This document shows positions 1 through 8,793 of a stretch of DNA of 64,000 nt, one piece after another. The position numbers and the translations under genes were made by a program. The DNA is taken from NCBI GenBank assembly GCA_021783995.1, contig JAJXTH010000002.1, positions 34,966 to 98,965 on the forward strand. The letters run 5' to 3'. The number at the start of each line of letters is the position of its first letter. Within the stretch, counting starts at the first letter, position 1. The DNA comes from Pseudomonadota bacterium. GTDB taxonomy: Bacteria > Pseudomonadota > Gammaproteobacteria > Burkholderiales > Gallionellaceae. The notes below the pieces were generated by a model. It was not told the DNA's origin and made no database searches. It was given only the letters and a program-made list of their open reading frames with translations.

Positions 1-137
1 TCGGATGCATTGCGCACGAAGCGAGAAATCAACCGGCCCAGCTTGCGTTGATATTTTGCAACCAATAGGTCAAAGGCGTGCTTGTCCCCACGCTGCACGC
101 GCTCAACCAACTGCTGATCCACTTCCTTGTCGCCCAT
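1..137 (-). CDS. rpoE: RNA polymerase sigma-E factor, N-terminal part (runs off the window)
   Basis: The first 45 codons of an ECF sigma factor are visible; the rest lies beyond base 1. The protein begins MGDKEVDQQLVERVQRGDK and continues with AFDLLVAKYQRKLGRLISR, which is the conserved region 1.2/2 start of RpoE/AlgU. RpoE directs the envelope-stress regulon. The ATG at 135-137 follows an ACAGGG ribosome site. The gene is divergent from nadB, the same arrangement as in E. coli and many proteobacteria, which supports the call. A sigma-70-like promoter lies at 169-197. Anti-sigma genes, if present, would be outside the window. Confidence 0.9.
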   Translation of the reverse strand, partial: MGDKEVDQQLVERVQRGDKHAFDLLVAKYQRKLGRLISRFVRNAS

Positions 138-168
138 CCCTGTTCCGTCTTAATCCATCGCAAACCGA

Positions 169-197
169 AGTATAACCTCTGCCATCCGCTTCGTCAG
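169..197 (-). promoter_or_regulatory. Candidate sigma-70 promoter of rpoE
   Basis: On the minus strand CTGACG (192-197), a 17-bp spacer and TATACT (169-174) form a good -35/-10 pair. The predicted start near 162 leaves a leader of about 25 nt before the rpoE ATG. This is seen by eye only and has not been scored. Confidence 0.5.
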
Positions 198-220
198 CGT
201 GCTGATTGATTCATGCAACA

Positions 221-229
221 TGCTATAGT
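221..229 (+). promoter_or_regulatory. Candidate extended -10 element of nadB
   Basis: TGC-TATAGT is an extended -10 (TGn plus a 5-of-6 hexamer) with no good -35. It would start transcription near 236, about 23 nt before the TTG start of nadB. Almost the same string occurs upstream of metZ at 36197-36205. Confidence 0.4.
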
Positions 230-258
230 TCGCCCATTGCCTTCCAGCGAGAAAACAA

Positions 259-1839
259 TTGCTGCAATTCGACACATTGATTATCGGCAGCGGCCTTGCA
301 GGTCTTACGCTTGCGCTCAAACTTGCCGATCGCCAGAAAATCGGACTGATCACTAAAAAGTCCCTGCTGGACGGCGCAAGCACTTGGGCTCAGGGCGGCA
401 TCGCCGCAGTTCTTTCCGGGGATGACACGCCCGAAGCCCACATGCACGACACGCTAATCGCTGGCGCCGGACTTTGCGAAGAAACCGCCACGCGCTATGT
501 CGTCGAGCATGGCAAGCAGGCGATAGACTGGCTGGTTTCGCAGGGAGTTCCGTTCACCGAGGACAGCAGCAGCGACACCGGTTATCACCTGACGCGCGAA
601 GGCGGCCACGACAGGCGGCGCATCATCCATGCCGCAGACGCCACAGGGCTTGCGGTGCAGAAGACCCTGTCCGACAAGGTGCTGAACCACCCCAACATCA
701 CCCTGCTGGAAGGCTACATGTCGGTCGACCTGATCACGGGGAAAAAGCTCGGGCTTGCCGAAAAGCGCTGTTACGGCGTGTATGCGCTGGACACGAAAAC
801 CGACGAAGTGGTCACCATTGCGGCACAGCACACGATACTTGCCACAGGCGGCAGCGGCAAGGTCTATCTCTACACCACAAATCCTGACACCTCGACAGGC
901 GATGGCATCGCAATGGCATGGCGCGCCGGCTGCCGCGTGGCCAACATGGAATTCATACAGTTTCATCCGACATGCCTCTATCACCCCCACGCCAAATCAT
1001 TCCTGATCAGCGAGGCCGTGCGCGGCGAAGGCGGCATACTGAAGCTCCCGGACGGAACGCGCTTCATGCCTCATCACGACGAGCGCGCCGAGCTTGCACC
1101 CCGAGACGTGGTAGCCAGGGCGATCGATTACGAGATGAAGAAAGGCGGACTCGATTGCGTCTATCTCGACATTTCGCATCAGTCCGTTGAATTCCTGCAG
1201 GCCCATTTCCCGAACATCTACGCACGCTGCCTCGCACTCGGCATCAACATAAGCCAGGAACCCATCCCGGTGGTGCCGGCGGCCCACTACACCTGCGGCG
1301 GCATCGTGGCCGATCTCAGCGCGCGCACCGATTTGAAAAACCTCTACGCAATAGGTGAAACCGCATACAGCGGACTGCACGGCGCAAACCGACTGGCCAG
1401 CAATTCCCTGCTCGAATGTCTGGTGTTTGCAGATGCCGCGGCGCGTGACATCCTGAACCAGCCGCGAGAATCTCCCCGCGCGCTGCCCGCCTGGGATGAC
1501 AGTCAGGTGACCGATGCCGACGAACAGGTCGTGATCGCGCACAACTGGGCGGAACTTCGCCACTTCATGTGGGACTATGTGGGCATCGTGCGCACCAACA
1601 AGCGCCTGCAGCGCGCGATGCACCGCGTAGAACTCCTTCAGCACGAGATAGACGAATACTATGCGCATTTCCACGTAAGCTCGGACCTGCTCGAACTGCG
1701 CAATCTGGTCGCCAATGCGGACCTCATCGTGAAAAGCGCGCTGTCGCGCCACGAAAGCCGCGGCCTGCACTACAGCCTGGACTATCCCGAACCGATGGAC
1801 AATCCTCAACCCACCATACTCGTCCCGCGCAATTACTGA
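259..1839 (+). CDS. nadB: L-aspartate oxidase
   Basis: FAD enzyme that oxidises L-aspartate to iminoaspartate, the first step of de novo NAD synthesis; NadA then uses the product. The 526 residues are close to the usual length (about 540). An N-terminal dinucleotide-binding GSGLAGLTLALKLA (about residues 11-24) is followed by the substrate-side EGGHDRRRIIHAADATG and by HGANRLASNSLLECLVF, both hallmarks of the succinate dehydrogenase/fumarate reductase flavoprotein family. No in-frame ATG precedes the FAD fold (TAG at 226-228), so TTG 259 is the likely start; CTG 262 is an alternative. Its 3' end overlaps the convergent cptA by 7 bases. nadA is not in the window. Confidence 0.95.
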   Translation: MLQFDTLIIGSGLAGLTLALKLADRQKIGLITKKSLLDGASTWAQGGIAAVLSGDDTPEAHMHDTLIAGAGLCEETATRYVVEHGKQAIDWLVSQGVPFTEDSSSDTGYHLTREGGHDRRRIIHAADATGLAVQKTLSDKVLNHPNITLLEGYMSVDLITGKKLGLAEKRCYGVYALDTKTDEVVTIAAQHTILATGGSGKVYLYTTNPDTSTGDGIAMAWRAGCRVANMEFIQFHPTCLYHPHAKSFLISEAVRGEGGILKLPDGTRFMPHHDERAELAPRDVVARAIDYEMKKGGLDCVYLDISHQSVEFLQAHFPNIYARCLALGINISQEPIPVVPAAHYTCGGIVADLSARTDLKNLYAIGETAYSGLHGANRLASNSLLECLVFADAAARDILNQPRESPRALPAWDDSQVTDADEQVVIAHNWAELRHFMWDYVGIVRTNKRLQRAMHRVELLQHEIDEYYAHFHVSSDLLELRNLVANADLIVKSALSRHESRGLHYSLDYPEPMDNPQPTILVPRNY

Positions 1840-2231
1840 GCGTATCTGAGTCGCACGCGCAGTTCCCGGTGCGCTTCCCTGGACAAGGCATCCCAGAAGA
1901 TCATCTGGCAGACGGAAAATCTTCTGCCTTCGAGCCTAGCGCAAAGCGAAATGCAACAGGGCATGACAAGCGTGCTGCCCTGGATACTTCCCTCCACATC
2001 GCGGCCCGACCTCGTCCTGATGCGCAAGCGATCCCGCTCCAGCACGAAGCTCTGCCAGCCCGCATTCACATGACGATGCCATTGCTGAAAAAGGCTGGCA
2101 ACAATAAGAAGCACGAGACAAAAGCGCGCCCAGGCATGAAGTTCTGTCAGAGACACGACGATGGCAGCCGCCAGATGGGTGAATAACAGCAGCGTGAGAT
2201 ATGCCCTCGATGGTCTGAGGACGTACAGCAT
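1833..2231 (-). CDS. cptA: CptA/YgfX-like inner-membrane protein
   Basis: A 132-residue protein with two hydrophobic segments near the N terminus (about 11-28 and 36-50), then a soluble part with VLERDRLRIRTRSGRDVEG and LEGRRFSVCQMIFWD. This layout and its place beside nadB/rpoE match the YgfX/CptA family (PF07254), which in E. coli is described as an inhibitor of MreB/FtsZ assembly paired with SdhE (CptB). No sdhE homologue is visible nearby, so a toxin role is doubtful here. It starts 3 bases after the kinase stop and is the last gene of the long minus-strand operon. The family assignment rests on pattern and context. Confidence 0.6.
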   Translation of the reverse strand: MLYVLRPSRAYLTLLLFTHLAAAIVVSLTELHAWARFCLVLLIVASLFQQWHRHVNAGWQSFVLERDRLRIRTRSGRDVEGSIQGSTLVMPCCISLCARLEGRRFSVCQMIFWDALSREAHRELRVRLRYAQ

Positions 2232-2234
2232 GAA

Positions 2235-3398
2235 TCAACGCAGGTAGATCGCGACGGCCAGCACCAGCACGACCAGCACCAGGATCAAAAGCTTGAATTT
2301 TCCGGCAGACTCTTCTTCAACCCGGTCTGTTCTGACGCTCGCTTCGACCCTGGGCGTTGCGACCTTGAGCGTCTTGGAAAGTTCGTCCACATCCGCCTGA
2401 TCGCCCGTCAATGCGGCCAGGCGCAGAGTCGCCTCGGAAGAATCAAAGGCCCTGGAAAGACCCAACGTCGATGGCACAGGGTCATCCTTGTCCGCCATCA
2501 TCCCCTTTTCGCCAATCGCAATTCCGCCAAGCCCTGTCTTGTCCACAGATACAGGCGGCGTCCGGCGTTCGGAACGCGGCAAGGTGTCACGGCAGGCGCG
2601 CAAGTCCCGGGCCAGATCCAGCGCATTCTGATATCTGTCCTCCACCCCCTTGGCGAGCGCCTTGGCCACGATGAAGTTGAGCATTTCCGGCACTTCGGGA
2701 TTCAGTGTGTTTGGCGCTGGCGGAACGAGGTTGAGCGTCTGATACATGATCGCATTGACATTTTCGCCAACGAACGGCGAACTGCCTGTGAGCATCTCAT
2801 AAAGCATCACGCCTAGCGAAAAGATGTCTGAGCGGCGATCTATCGTTTTTCCCAGCACCTGCTCAGGTGACATGTATTTCGGCGAACCCAGCACCATGCC
2901 CGTCTGCGTATGAACCGCAGATGAGGCCATGCGCGCTATGCCAAAATCGGTGATCTTGATGCGTCCATCCAGGACCAGCATGATGTTGGAAGGCTTGATA
3001 TCGCGATGCACGATTCCATGCTGATGCGCATAGGCCAGTCCTTCGGCCACTTGCGCCACGATATCCACGATCTGCGCAACGGGCATGCTTTGTTTCTCGC
3101 GCAGCAGATCGCGCAATTCGCTGCCCTGCAGAAATTCCATCGCGATATAGGCGATGTTCCCGCTCTTGCCCACATCATAGATGGTAACGATATTGGGATG
3201 GTTGAGCCTGCCTGCTGCGCGCGCCTCCTGGTAGAAGCGCCCCTCGTATTCCTCTTTCTCGTCCAGCGCCAGGCCCAGGTTGATGGTCTTGATGGCAACG
3301 ACCCGATCGATCAATGGATCGCGTGCCTTGTAGACCACACCCATCGCGCCCTGACCAAGCTCGCTCAGCATCTCATATCGCCCCAGCTGCTTGATCAT
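2235..3398 (-). CDS. PknB-type serine/threonine protein kinase with C-terminal membrane anchor
   Basis: Complete eukaryotic-type kinase domain in the first 270 residues: glycine loop GQGAMG (15-20), ATP lysine in VAIK (Lys37), catalytic loop HRDIKPSN (131-138, Asp133), DFG (151-153) and SPEQ in place of APE (177-180). A linker of about 90 residues leads to one hydrophobic helix at the extreme C terminus (about 370-385), so the kinase domain faces the cytoplasm with nothing of size outside. It therefore lacks the extracellular PASTA domains of Gram-positive PknB. It lies 49 bp downstream of a class III cyclase gene, so the two may form a signalling pair. The substrate is unknown. Confidence 0.9.
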   Translation of the reverse strand: MIKQLGRYEMLSELGQGAMGVVYKARDPLIDRVVAIKTINLGLALDEKEEYEGRFYQEARAAGRLNHPNIVTIYDVGKSGNIAYIAMEFLQGSELRDLLREKQSMPVAQIVDIVAQVAEGLAYAHQHGIVHRDIKPSNIMLVLDGRIKITDFGIARMASSAVHTQTGMVLGSPKYMSPEQVLGKTIDRRSDIFSLGVMLYEMLTGSSPFVGENVNAIMYQTLNLVPPAPNTLNPEVPEMLNFIVAKALAKGVEDRYQNALDLARDLRACRDTLPRSERRTPPVSVDKTGLGGIAIGEKGMMADKDDPVPSTLGLSRAFDSSEATLRLAALTGDQADVDELSKTLKVATPRVEASVRTDRVEEESAGKFKLLILVLVVLVLAVAIYLR

Positions 3399-3447
3399 CG
3401 CAGCCCCCGGCAGATTTCGCGCATCGTGATGAAGAGTGTCGCCATGG

Positions 3448-4767
3448 TTAGTTGCACTCTTTGGGCTGCAGCCTTATGGACTTTCCAGGATCGAGCACGA
3501 CCACCACGCTATAGACCCTGTAGCTTGGGTACGAGATGATGATCCTGTGCTTGCCCGGTTTGGTCGCGAGCGTCACGCCTGACGGCCCGACCGCCCCCTT
3601 GGCAATACCGTCCAGGAACAGCTTCGCGCTCTCCTTGCAGTTCACGATGATGCGCGACTCTTCAAGAGATTCGGGGCTGATGATCGTCGCCTTGCCAATC
3701 GGATCCACCTTCGCGACCGGGTGACTTTCGACGGGCTTTGAGTGACTCTCAACGGTCATCCCCTTTTTTTCCGCCTTCGCCACCACGGGCTTTTTCCTGG
3801 CCGGCTTCTTCAGCGGCGCCTTGACCTCCTTGTGCTTTGCAGGCGCAGTGGATGAAGCCTGGTCAGGCAGCTTTGCAACAGGAGCCTGCACGGACGAGGC
3901 GGCCGCAACAGACGAGGATGCTAGCAAAGGCGCCGCTGCAGATGGCGGGACGGCCTGAGCTACCGAAGCCGGCAATGCAGGAACAGGAGCAGCTGCGATT
4001 GGCGCTGCAACCTCATGGTCTAGCTTGCCGATGAAGAGCAACAGCCCCAAAAGCAGGATCGCCACGCCGCTCGCAACATAGGTGATCTGTCTTGCGAGAC
4101 CGGCCCCCCTGAATTTCCGAGACAAAGTCTGCGCGAACGCCTTGATGCGATTTTGTATCTCTGCATACAGTCGCCAAAGGCTGCTTCCTGCCGTCTGTGC
4201 ATCCATGAGCCTGGTCGCTTGATCGCCAGGATAGCCGATTGCATAGATCTCGTGCTCGCGCACATGCTTGTCGGTGCGCGAGCCCTGATAATGGAACATG
4301 CCGGGATACTGGGGAGACAGACGCGAAACCGCATCGTAATAGGAGCGCGAAACCAGTATCTGGCTGGGATCGGCAAATCCCATGATGCGTTGCGCGACAT
4401 TGATGCCGTCCCCGACGATGTTGGGCTGGCCGTTGATATCCCGGACCAGGCGTACAGGGCCCAGATTTATGCCTATGCGCACCAAGAGCTGCGGATCAAG
4501 ATAAGGGTCTTCCGCAAGCAGGTTGGTGCGCAGCCTGAGCGCCGCATTCAGCGCGGCTTCGACATCACCCAGGAAATTGATCGCAGCGCCATCCCCCGTA
4601 TCGAGGATGATGCGCTCGGCGACAGGCACATCGCCGATCGCCTCCGAAAGATAGGCATTGAACCTGTCTTTCAGGGATATCTGCCCCGCCACGGTTTTTT
4701 TTGCATATTCCACGATATCCAAAAAAAGCACGCTGCAGATGATGGTTTTATTGTTGCGCTCTTCCAT
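3448..4767 (-). CDS. Class III adenylate/guanylate cyclase with membrane helix and PEGA-like C-terminal domain
   Basis: The N-terminal 170 residues form a class III nucleotide cyclase homology domain: first metal Asp in VLFLDIVEY (about residue 17), second in LDTGDGAAINF, and the transition-state Asn/Arg motif GDGINVAQRI. A transmembrane segment lies at about 230-250, followed by an Ala/Pro/Lys-rich linker of about 100 residues and a beta-rich C-terminal domain (about 360-437) with SAKLFLDGIAKGAVGP and KPGKHRIIISYPSY, resembling PEGA domains. The linker and PEGA-like part would be periplasmic. cAMP or cGMP could be the product; the sequence does not decide. It sits between rluB and the kinase in one operon. 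Confidence 0.85.
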   Translation of the reverse strand: MEERNNKTIICSVLFLDIVEYAKKTVAGQISLKDRFNAYLSEAIGDVPVAERIILDTGDGAAINFLGDVEAALNAALRLRTNLLAEDPYLDPQLLVRIGINLGPVRLVRDINGQPNIVGDGINVAQRIMGFADPSQILVSRSYYDAVSRLSPQYPGMFHYQGSRTDKHVREHEIYAIGYPGDQATRLMDAQTAGSSLWRLYAEIQNRIKAFAQTLSRKFRGAGLARQITYVASGVAILLLGLLLFIGKLDHEVAAPIAAAPVPALPASVAQAVPPSAAAPLLASSSVAAASSVQAPVAKLPDQASSTAPAKHKEVKAPLKKPARKKPVVAKAEKKGMTVESHSKPVESHPVAKVDPIGKATIISPESLEESRIIVNCKESAKLFLDGIAKGAVGPSGVTLATKPGKHRIIISYPSYRVYSVVVVLDPGKSIRLQPKECN

Positions 4768-4802
4768 TCAATCCTTGTTGCACCGAAATTGTCGTCGACC
4801 GC

Positions 4803-5618
4803 TCAACGCTTGCGCCGGGCGGTGCGCGCAGCAGGGGCCGGTTCGGGCTCGTTTTCATGCGCACTCAAACCCGCCCAATCAAGCACCTGCACAATTTCGC
4901 CTTCGCCCAGTTCCGCTGTCATTCCCCGTTTCAGGCGGGGAGGCAGATTGATTATACCGAATCGCACGCGTATCAAGCGGCTGACAGGCAACCCCAGCGC
5001 ATCGAATGTGCGGCGCACGATGCGATTGCGCCCCTCTTTCAGCATCACGCGGTACCAGTGATTAAACCCCTCGCCGCCCTGATCCTCCAGTTTCTCAAAG
5101 GTCGCCTTACCGTCTTCCAGTTCAACGCCTTCTTTCAGCACGCGCGTGATCTGCTCTTCCGTCAGCGTGCCCTGCACGCGCACTGCATACTCACGCTCCA
5201 CCTCGAAGCGCGGGTGCATCAGCCGGTTCGCGAGCTCGCCCGATGTAGTGAAAATCAGCAAGCCGCTGGTATTGAAATCCAGACGTCCGATGGCTATCCA
5301 TTTCTGTCCTCTTAGCTTGGGCAGCTTGTCGAACACGCTCGCCCGTTTTCCGGGATCATCCCGGCTTACGATCTCGCCCTCCGGCTTGTGATACAGCAAC
5401 ACGCGTACCGCATGCGCGCGCGCGCCCACGCGCAGCATGCGCTTTTCGGTCCTGATCAGATCTCCCGGCACCACGCGCATGCCCAGCGTGGCCGGCTCGC
5501 CATTCACGCTGACACGGCCGGCAACGATCCATTCCTCCATGGCGCGGCGCGAGCCGAAACCTGCCTGAGCCAGCACCTTCTGCAACTTCTCGCCCTGCAC
5601 ATCATCCAGCTCATTCAT
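4803..5618 (-). CDS. rluB: 23S rRNA pseudouridine synthase, RluB-like
   Basis: RsuA/RluB/E/F family enzyme that isomerises a uridine of 23S rRNA (U2605 in E. coli) to pseudouridine. An N-terminal S4 RNA-binding domain (about 9-60, with [12 protein letters not shown]) precedes the catalytic domain with the family motif [11 protein letters not shown] (catalytic Asp114) and the C-terminal [16 protein letters not shown] charged tail of about 20 residues ends in [25 protein letters not shown] favours RluB over RsuA. Its ATG overlaps the recR stop by 4 bases, so translation is probably coupled. Confidence 0.88.
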   Translation of the reverse strand: MNELDDVQGEKLQKVLAQAGFGSRRAMEEWIVAGRVSVNGEPATLGMRVVPGDLIRTEKRMLRVGARAHAVRVLLYHKPEGEIVSRDDPGKRASVFDKLPKLRGQKWIAIGRLDFNTSGLLIFTTSGELANRLMHPRFEVEREYAVRVQGTLTEEQITRVLKEGVELEDGKATFEKLEDQGGEGFNHWYRVMLKEGRNRIVRRTFDALGLPVSRLIRVRFGIINLPPRLKRGMTAELGEGEIVQVLDWAGLSAHENEPEPAPAARTARRKR

Positions 5619-6208
5619 ATGATCAGCTCGCGTCTCTCAAGCATGGCTTGCGCCAAAGTGCCACTGTCCACCTGCTCCAACTCTCCGCCGACGGGCAGAC
5701 CGCGCGCAATGCGTGACACTTTAACACCAAGGGATTGCAGCTGGGTTGCCAGATAATGCGCGGTGGCATCGCCTTCCACAGTGAAATTGGTTGCCAGTAT
5801 CACTTCGCAGGGCTGTTCCTGCACGCGCCTGACCAGCCTGTCCAGATGCAATTCCCTGGCACCTATGCCATCCAGCGGTGACAATCTTCCCATCAGCACA
5901 TAATACATGCCCGCATAACATTGCGTCTGTTCCATCATCAGAAGGTCTGCTGGCATCTCCACCACGCAAAGCTGCCTCTCGTCGCGCTTCCCTGAAGCAC
6001 ACAGGGCGCAGACCTCCTGCTCGGAAAAATTGTTGCATCTGGAGCAGTGCCGGATATGGGTTGCTGCCCCATGCAATGCTTCCGCCAGATGCAATGCTCC
6101 CTGGCGATCGCGCTGCAGCAAATGATAAGCCATGCGCTGCGCCGATCTGGGCCCCACCCCTGGCAGACAGCGCAAAGCCGCAATCAGCTCGTCAAGATGG
6201 GTCATCAA
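5615..6208 (-). CDS. recR: Recombination mediator protein RecR
   Basis: RecR acts with RecF/RecO to load RecA on SSB-coated gaps. At 197 residues the length is typical. An N-terminal helix-hairpin-helix ([17 protein letters not shown]) is followed by a C4 zinc finger (HCSRCNNF...CALC) and a Toprim domain ([32 protein letters not shown]) and Walker-B-like C-terminal region. It lies in the classical dnaX-ybaB-recR order with 4-base overlaps on both sides. Confidence 0.97.
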   Translation of the reverse strand: MMTHLDELIAALRCLPGVGPRSAQRMAYHLLQRDRQGALHLAEALHGAATHIRHCSRCNNFSEQEVCALCASGKRDERQLCVVEMPADLLMMEQTQCYAGMYYVLMGRLSPLDGIGARELHLDRLVRRVQEQPCEVILATNFTVEGDATAHYLATQLQSLGVKVSRIARGLPVGGELEQVDSGTLAQAMLERRELII

Positions 6209-6528
6209 AAAGGAAGCTTCATCCCCGGCGGCAAGCCCATGCCCGCGCCGAATGCGCTCATGCGCTGCTCCGTGGTCTGGGCCACTTTCTGCACCGCGTC
6301 GTTTAATGCCAGCACCAGAAGATCCTCCAGCATTTCCTTGTCAGACATCATGCTGTCATCGATAGTGACGCGGCGCACTTCGTGCGAACAAGTCATGCTT
6401 ACCTTGACCATGCCCGAGGCCGCCAGCCCCTCGACCTCGATGTTCGCAAGCTCGGCCTGCGCCTGCTGCATGTTCTTCTGCATCTGCTGCGCCTGTTTCA
6501 TCAGGCCGCCCAAACCACCCTTCATCAT
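6205..6528 (-). CDS. ybaB: YbaB/EbfC family nucleoid-associated protein
   Basis: Small (107 residues) DNA-binding protein that forms tweezer-like dimers and is almost always encoded between dnaX and recR, as here. The N-terminal region [20 protein letters not shown] is the helical arm and [21 protein letters not shown] is the conserved beta region. The C terminus [15 protein letters not shown] is typical. Its start lies 11 bp after the dnaX stop. It probably binds DNA near or within the replication/repair operon, though its exact role is not settled in the family. Confidence 0.95.
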   Translation of the reverse strand: MMKGGLGGLMKQAQQMQKNMQQAQAELANIEVEGLAASGMVKVSMTCSHEVRRVTIDDSMMSDKEMLEDLLVLALNDAVQKVAQTTEQRMSAFGAGMGLPPGMKLPF

Positions 6529-6539
6529 GTCGATTGCTC

Positions 6540-8111
6540 CTATTGAACCGGTTTAATGGATTCTGGCGACAGACTCGCACCCAGCATGGTTTGCGCATCT
6601 CTTACGAAATCATCCTGAGCAATCGCGTCTATCGCCTGATTCTGTCTATCTTGCCTGTGCTGATGCTCGATCCTTGCGGGTGTCGCCGCAGTCACCTTGC
6701 CCAGCACCACGGCAAGCCTGATCGGTTTGCCGAAATGATCTTTCAGCGCAGACTGCAGGTTATCTGTTGCCGTCCTGGTCTGCAAATGCTTGTGCTCCTC
6801 GGACAGCCGCAACACCATCTGATCGTCGGAAAACGATTCAAGCACGCAATGTTTCGCCAGTTGCTGCGCCATGGCCTGGATCTTCAGCCGTCCTGTCAGT
6901 GCAGCCCAGTCGGGAATCGCCTCGTCCTGCCGGACAGGCGCCTTATTGGTCTTTTCTGCCGAAATCTTATCCGGCTGGCCAGCGATCGGGGGAGACAGGC
7001 TTGCCGCGCTGGAGGGCATAAATGCCAGCATGCGCAACAAGGTCATCGTGAAGCCCGCATATTCGTCTGGCGCCAGGTCGATTTCTGCAGATCCATGTAT
7101 CGCGATCTGATAGAAAAGCTGTATCTCTTCGGGAGAAAAAACTGCGGCCAGCTCCATCAGCTGTTCGCGTCCAGATTCATCGTCGGCGATTGCCTGAGGC
7201 ACAGTCTGCGCCAGCGCAATGCGATGCAGAACGGAAGCCAGGTCCTGCATCGCGGATTCGAACGCGATGCTGCGTCCTGCCATGTCGTCTGCGATCCCGA
7301 GCAATGCTGCACCATCTTTTTGCTGCAGCGCTTGCAAAAGGGCGAACAGATAACCTTGGTCGATTGCGCCCAGCATGCTGCGCATCGCGGCTTCTTCCAC
7401 CCTGCCCGAAGAAAAGGCAATCGCCTGATCCATCAGGCTCAGTGCGTCCCGCATGCTGCCTTGGGCTGCGCGCGCAACGAGGTTCAGCGCGCCCGGCTCG
7501 AACTCGATCTTCTCCTGCTCGAGCACGTATTTAAGATGCGTCGCGATCAGACCCGGGGGCAACTGTTTCAGGTTGAACTGCAGGCAGCGCGACAGCACGG
7601 TGACGGGAATCTTCTGCGGATCGGTCGTCGCAAGGATGAATTTCACATGAGGAGGAGGCTCTTCCAGCGTCTTCAACATCGCATTGAACGCGGATTTTGA
7701 CAGCATGTGAACTTCGTCAATGATATACACCTTGAAGCGCGCATTGGTAGGCAGATAAAGCGCACTTTCCAGAAGCTCGCGCATGCTGTCCACCTGGGTA
7801 TTGGATGCCGCATCGAGCTCGATCAGGTCGACGAAGCGTCCGCTGTCGATCTCACGGCATGCGCTGCACACTCCGCAAGGTGTTGCAGTGATCCCGGTCT
7901 GGCAGTTCAGGGATTTGGCGAAGATGCGTGCGATCGTGGTCTTGCCTACCCCACGCGTCCCCGTGAAGAGATAGGCGTGATGCAACCGGTTTTGAGACAG
8001 CGCGTTGGTCAGTGCCCTGACAACGTGCTCCTGCCCTGCCAACTGCGCGAAGCTCCTGGGCCGCCATTTTCGTGCAAGTACCGAAGTATCTGACAAGTTA
8101 TACCGCGTCAA
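6540..8111 (-). CDS. dnaX: DNA polymerase III subunit gamma/tau
   Basis: Clamp-loader ATPase. The AAA+ domain has Walker A GTRGVGKT, a zinc module with four cysteines ([19 protein letters not shown]), Walker B region [23 protein letters not shown] and the SRC sensor. The 523-residue product is longer than E. coli gamma (431) and shorter than tau (643); the C-terminal third has low similarity to the polymerase-binding region of tau. I looked for the A-AAA-AAG frameshift site and found none; the only A-run (codons CAA AAA GAT near 7316) is not in the slippery register, so a single product is likely. The start overlaps the pagL stop by 4 bases. Confidence 0.96.
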   Translation of the reverse strand: MTRYNLSDTSVLARKWRPRSFAQLAGQEHVVRALTNALSQNRLHHAYLFTGTRGVGKTTIARIFAKSLNCQTGITATPCGVCSACREIDSGRFVDLIELDAASNTQVDSMRELLESALYLPTNARFKVYIIDEVHMLSKSAFNAMLKTLEEPPPHVKFILATTDPQKIPVTVLSRCLQFNLKQLPPGLIATHLKYVLEQEKIEFEPGALNLVARAAQGSMRDALSLMDQAIAFSSGRVEEAAMRSMLGAIDQGYLFALLQALQQKDGAALLGIADDMAGRSIAFESAMQDLASVLHRIALAQTVPQAIADDESGREQLMELAAVFSPEEIQLFYQIAIHGSAEIDLAPDEYAGFTMTLLRMLAFMPSSAASLSPPIAGQPDKISAEKTNKAPVRQDEAIPDWAALTGRLKIQAMAQQLAKHCVLESFSDDQMVLRLSEEHKHLQTRTATDNLQSALKDHFGKPIRLAVVLGKVTAATPARIEHQHRQDRQNQAIDAIAQDDFVRDAQTMLGASLSPESIKPVQ

Positions 8112-8635
8112 AAGTGGTAGATAAGATGAACCTCGTTCAGATTGATACCCTGATTCGGTTTCTTGATCCCGCCGTTGGAGAGATGCTGGAAGCGATAGCC
8201 CAGATCATACTGCTGATGGTCACCCAGCCTCAAGCCCGCACCCACATGGTCGCCGAACTGGAACGAGCTGCCGAACCTGCGGTCGCCGTTGATGAAATCC
8301 GGCGAAATCATATGCGCACCTATCGCGCCTTCGAGATAGGGCGTCATGCTGCCCGGATTTTTCTGCACCAGACGAAAGACAGGGGTCAACCCAAGATCTG
8401 TCACATTCTGATTGTCGCCAAAACTGCTGTGACCGCGCCATCTGCCCACCATGGCCTCCCAGAAACCCGTCACTTCCCAGTCGCCATCGGTAAACCAACT
8501 ACGATTGAAATTCCAGATTGCACCCACCCGCTCGGTGTCCGTTGCATTGCCACTTCCAGCCTCGACAGATATCCCATCCATCGCCCATGCATTGCCGCAC
8601 AACATCAAGAGAAAACAAAAAAACAGCTTTTTCAA
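8108..8635 (-). CDS. pagL: Lipid A 3-O-deacylase (PagL family)
   Basis: Outer-membrane beta-barrel that removes the 3-O acyl chain of lipid A. The 175-residue precursor has a cleavable signal peptide (MKKLFFCFLLMLCGNAWA) and alternating aromatic/Gly-rich strands. The C-terminal catalytic region YRFQHLSNGGIKKPNQGINL carries the His-x-Ser pair, with Glu in the following NEVHLIYHF, and ends in Phe as outer-membrane proteins do. The start is a TTG at 8633-8635, fixed by a strong AGGAGG 5 nt upstream. It overlaps dnaX by 4 bases, an unusual partner for a replication gene, so lipid A trimming may be co-transcribed with dnaX. Confidence 0.88.
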   Translation of the reverse strand: MKKLFFCFLLMLCGNAWAMDGISVEAGSGNATDTERVGAIWNFNRSWFTDGDWEVTGFWEAMVGRWRGHSSFGDNQNVTDLGLTPVFRLVQKNPGSMTPYLEGAIGAHMISPDFINGDRRFGSSFQFGDHVGAGLRLGDHQQYDLGYRFQHLSNGGIKKPNQGINLNEVHLIYHF

Positions 8636-8640
8636 CTAGC

Positions 8641-8646
8641 CCTCCT
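8641..8646 (-). promoter_or_regulatory. Strong ribosome binding site fixing the TTG start of pagL
   Basis: A perfect AGGAGG lies 5 nt upstream of the TTG at 8633-8635. No ATG is in frame between the 4.5S RNA and the signal peptide, so this site decides the start. Confidence 0.7.
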
Positions 8647-8667
8647 GCGGCCTTCTCTACATAAGGA

Positions 8668-8762
8668 GGCGAGCCTTACCCCCGGCACTTGCAGTAATAA
8701 CTGTGGCTGCTTCCTTCCGGACCTGACCAGGTTCGCTACCCTGCAATGCGGGGAGACCCGCC
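8668..8762 (-). ncRNA. ffs: 4.5S RNA of the signal recognition particle
   Basis: The minus strand holds the universally conserved domain IV hairpin GGTCAGGTCCGGAAGGAAGC and its partner CAGCC. The outer ends pair: GGCGGGTCTCCCCGCA at the 5' side and GGGGGTAAGGCTCGCC at the 3' side. The RNA binds Ffh and targets ribosomes to the membrane. Placement upstream of dnaX (here with pagL in between) is common in proteobacteria. The ends are estimated from pairing, to within a few bases. No clear terminator separates it from pagL. Confidence 0.92.
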
Positions 8763-8793
8763 AATTCTTGAGCGACGTTGAAACAACCCCGCC

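Noticed and set aside
454..990. 178-codon minus-strand ORF within nadB, and similar long antisense frames inside other genes
   Set aside because: Each is the high-GC shadow of a well-supported gene with no family motif or ribosome site.
7310..7325. A-run in dnaX as a programmed frameshift site
   Set aside because: The codons are CAA AAA GAT; the register does not fit a slippery heptamer and no stem-loop with a nearby -1 stop was evident.
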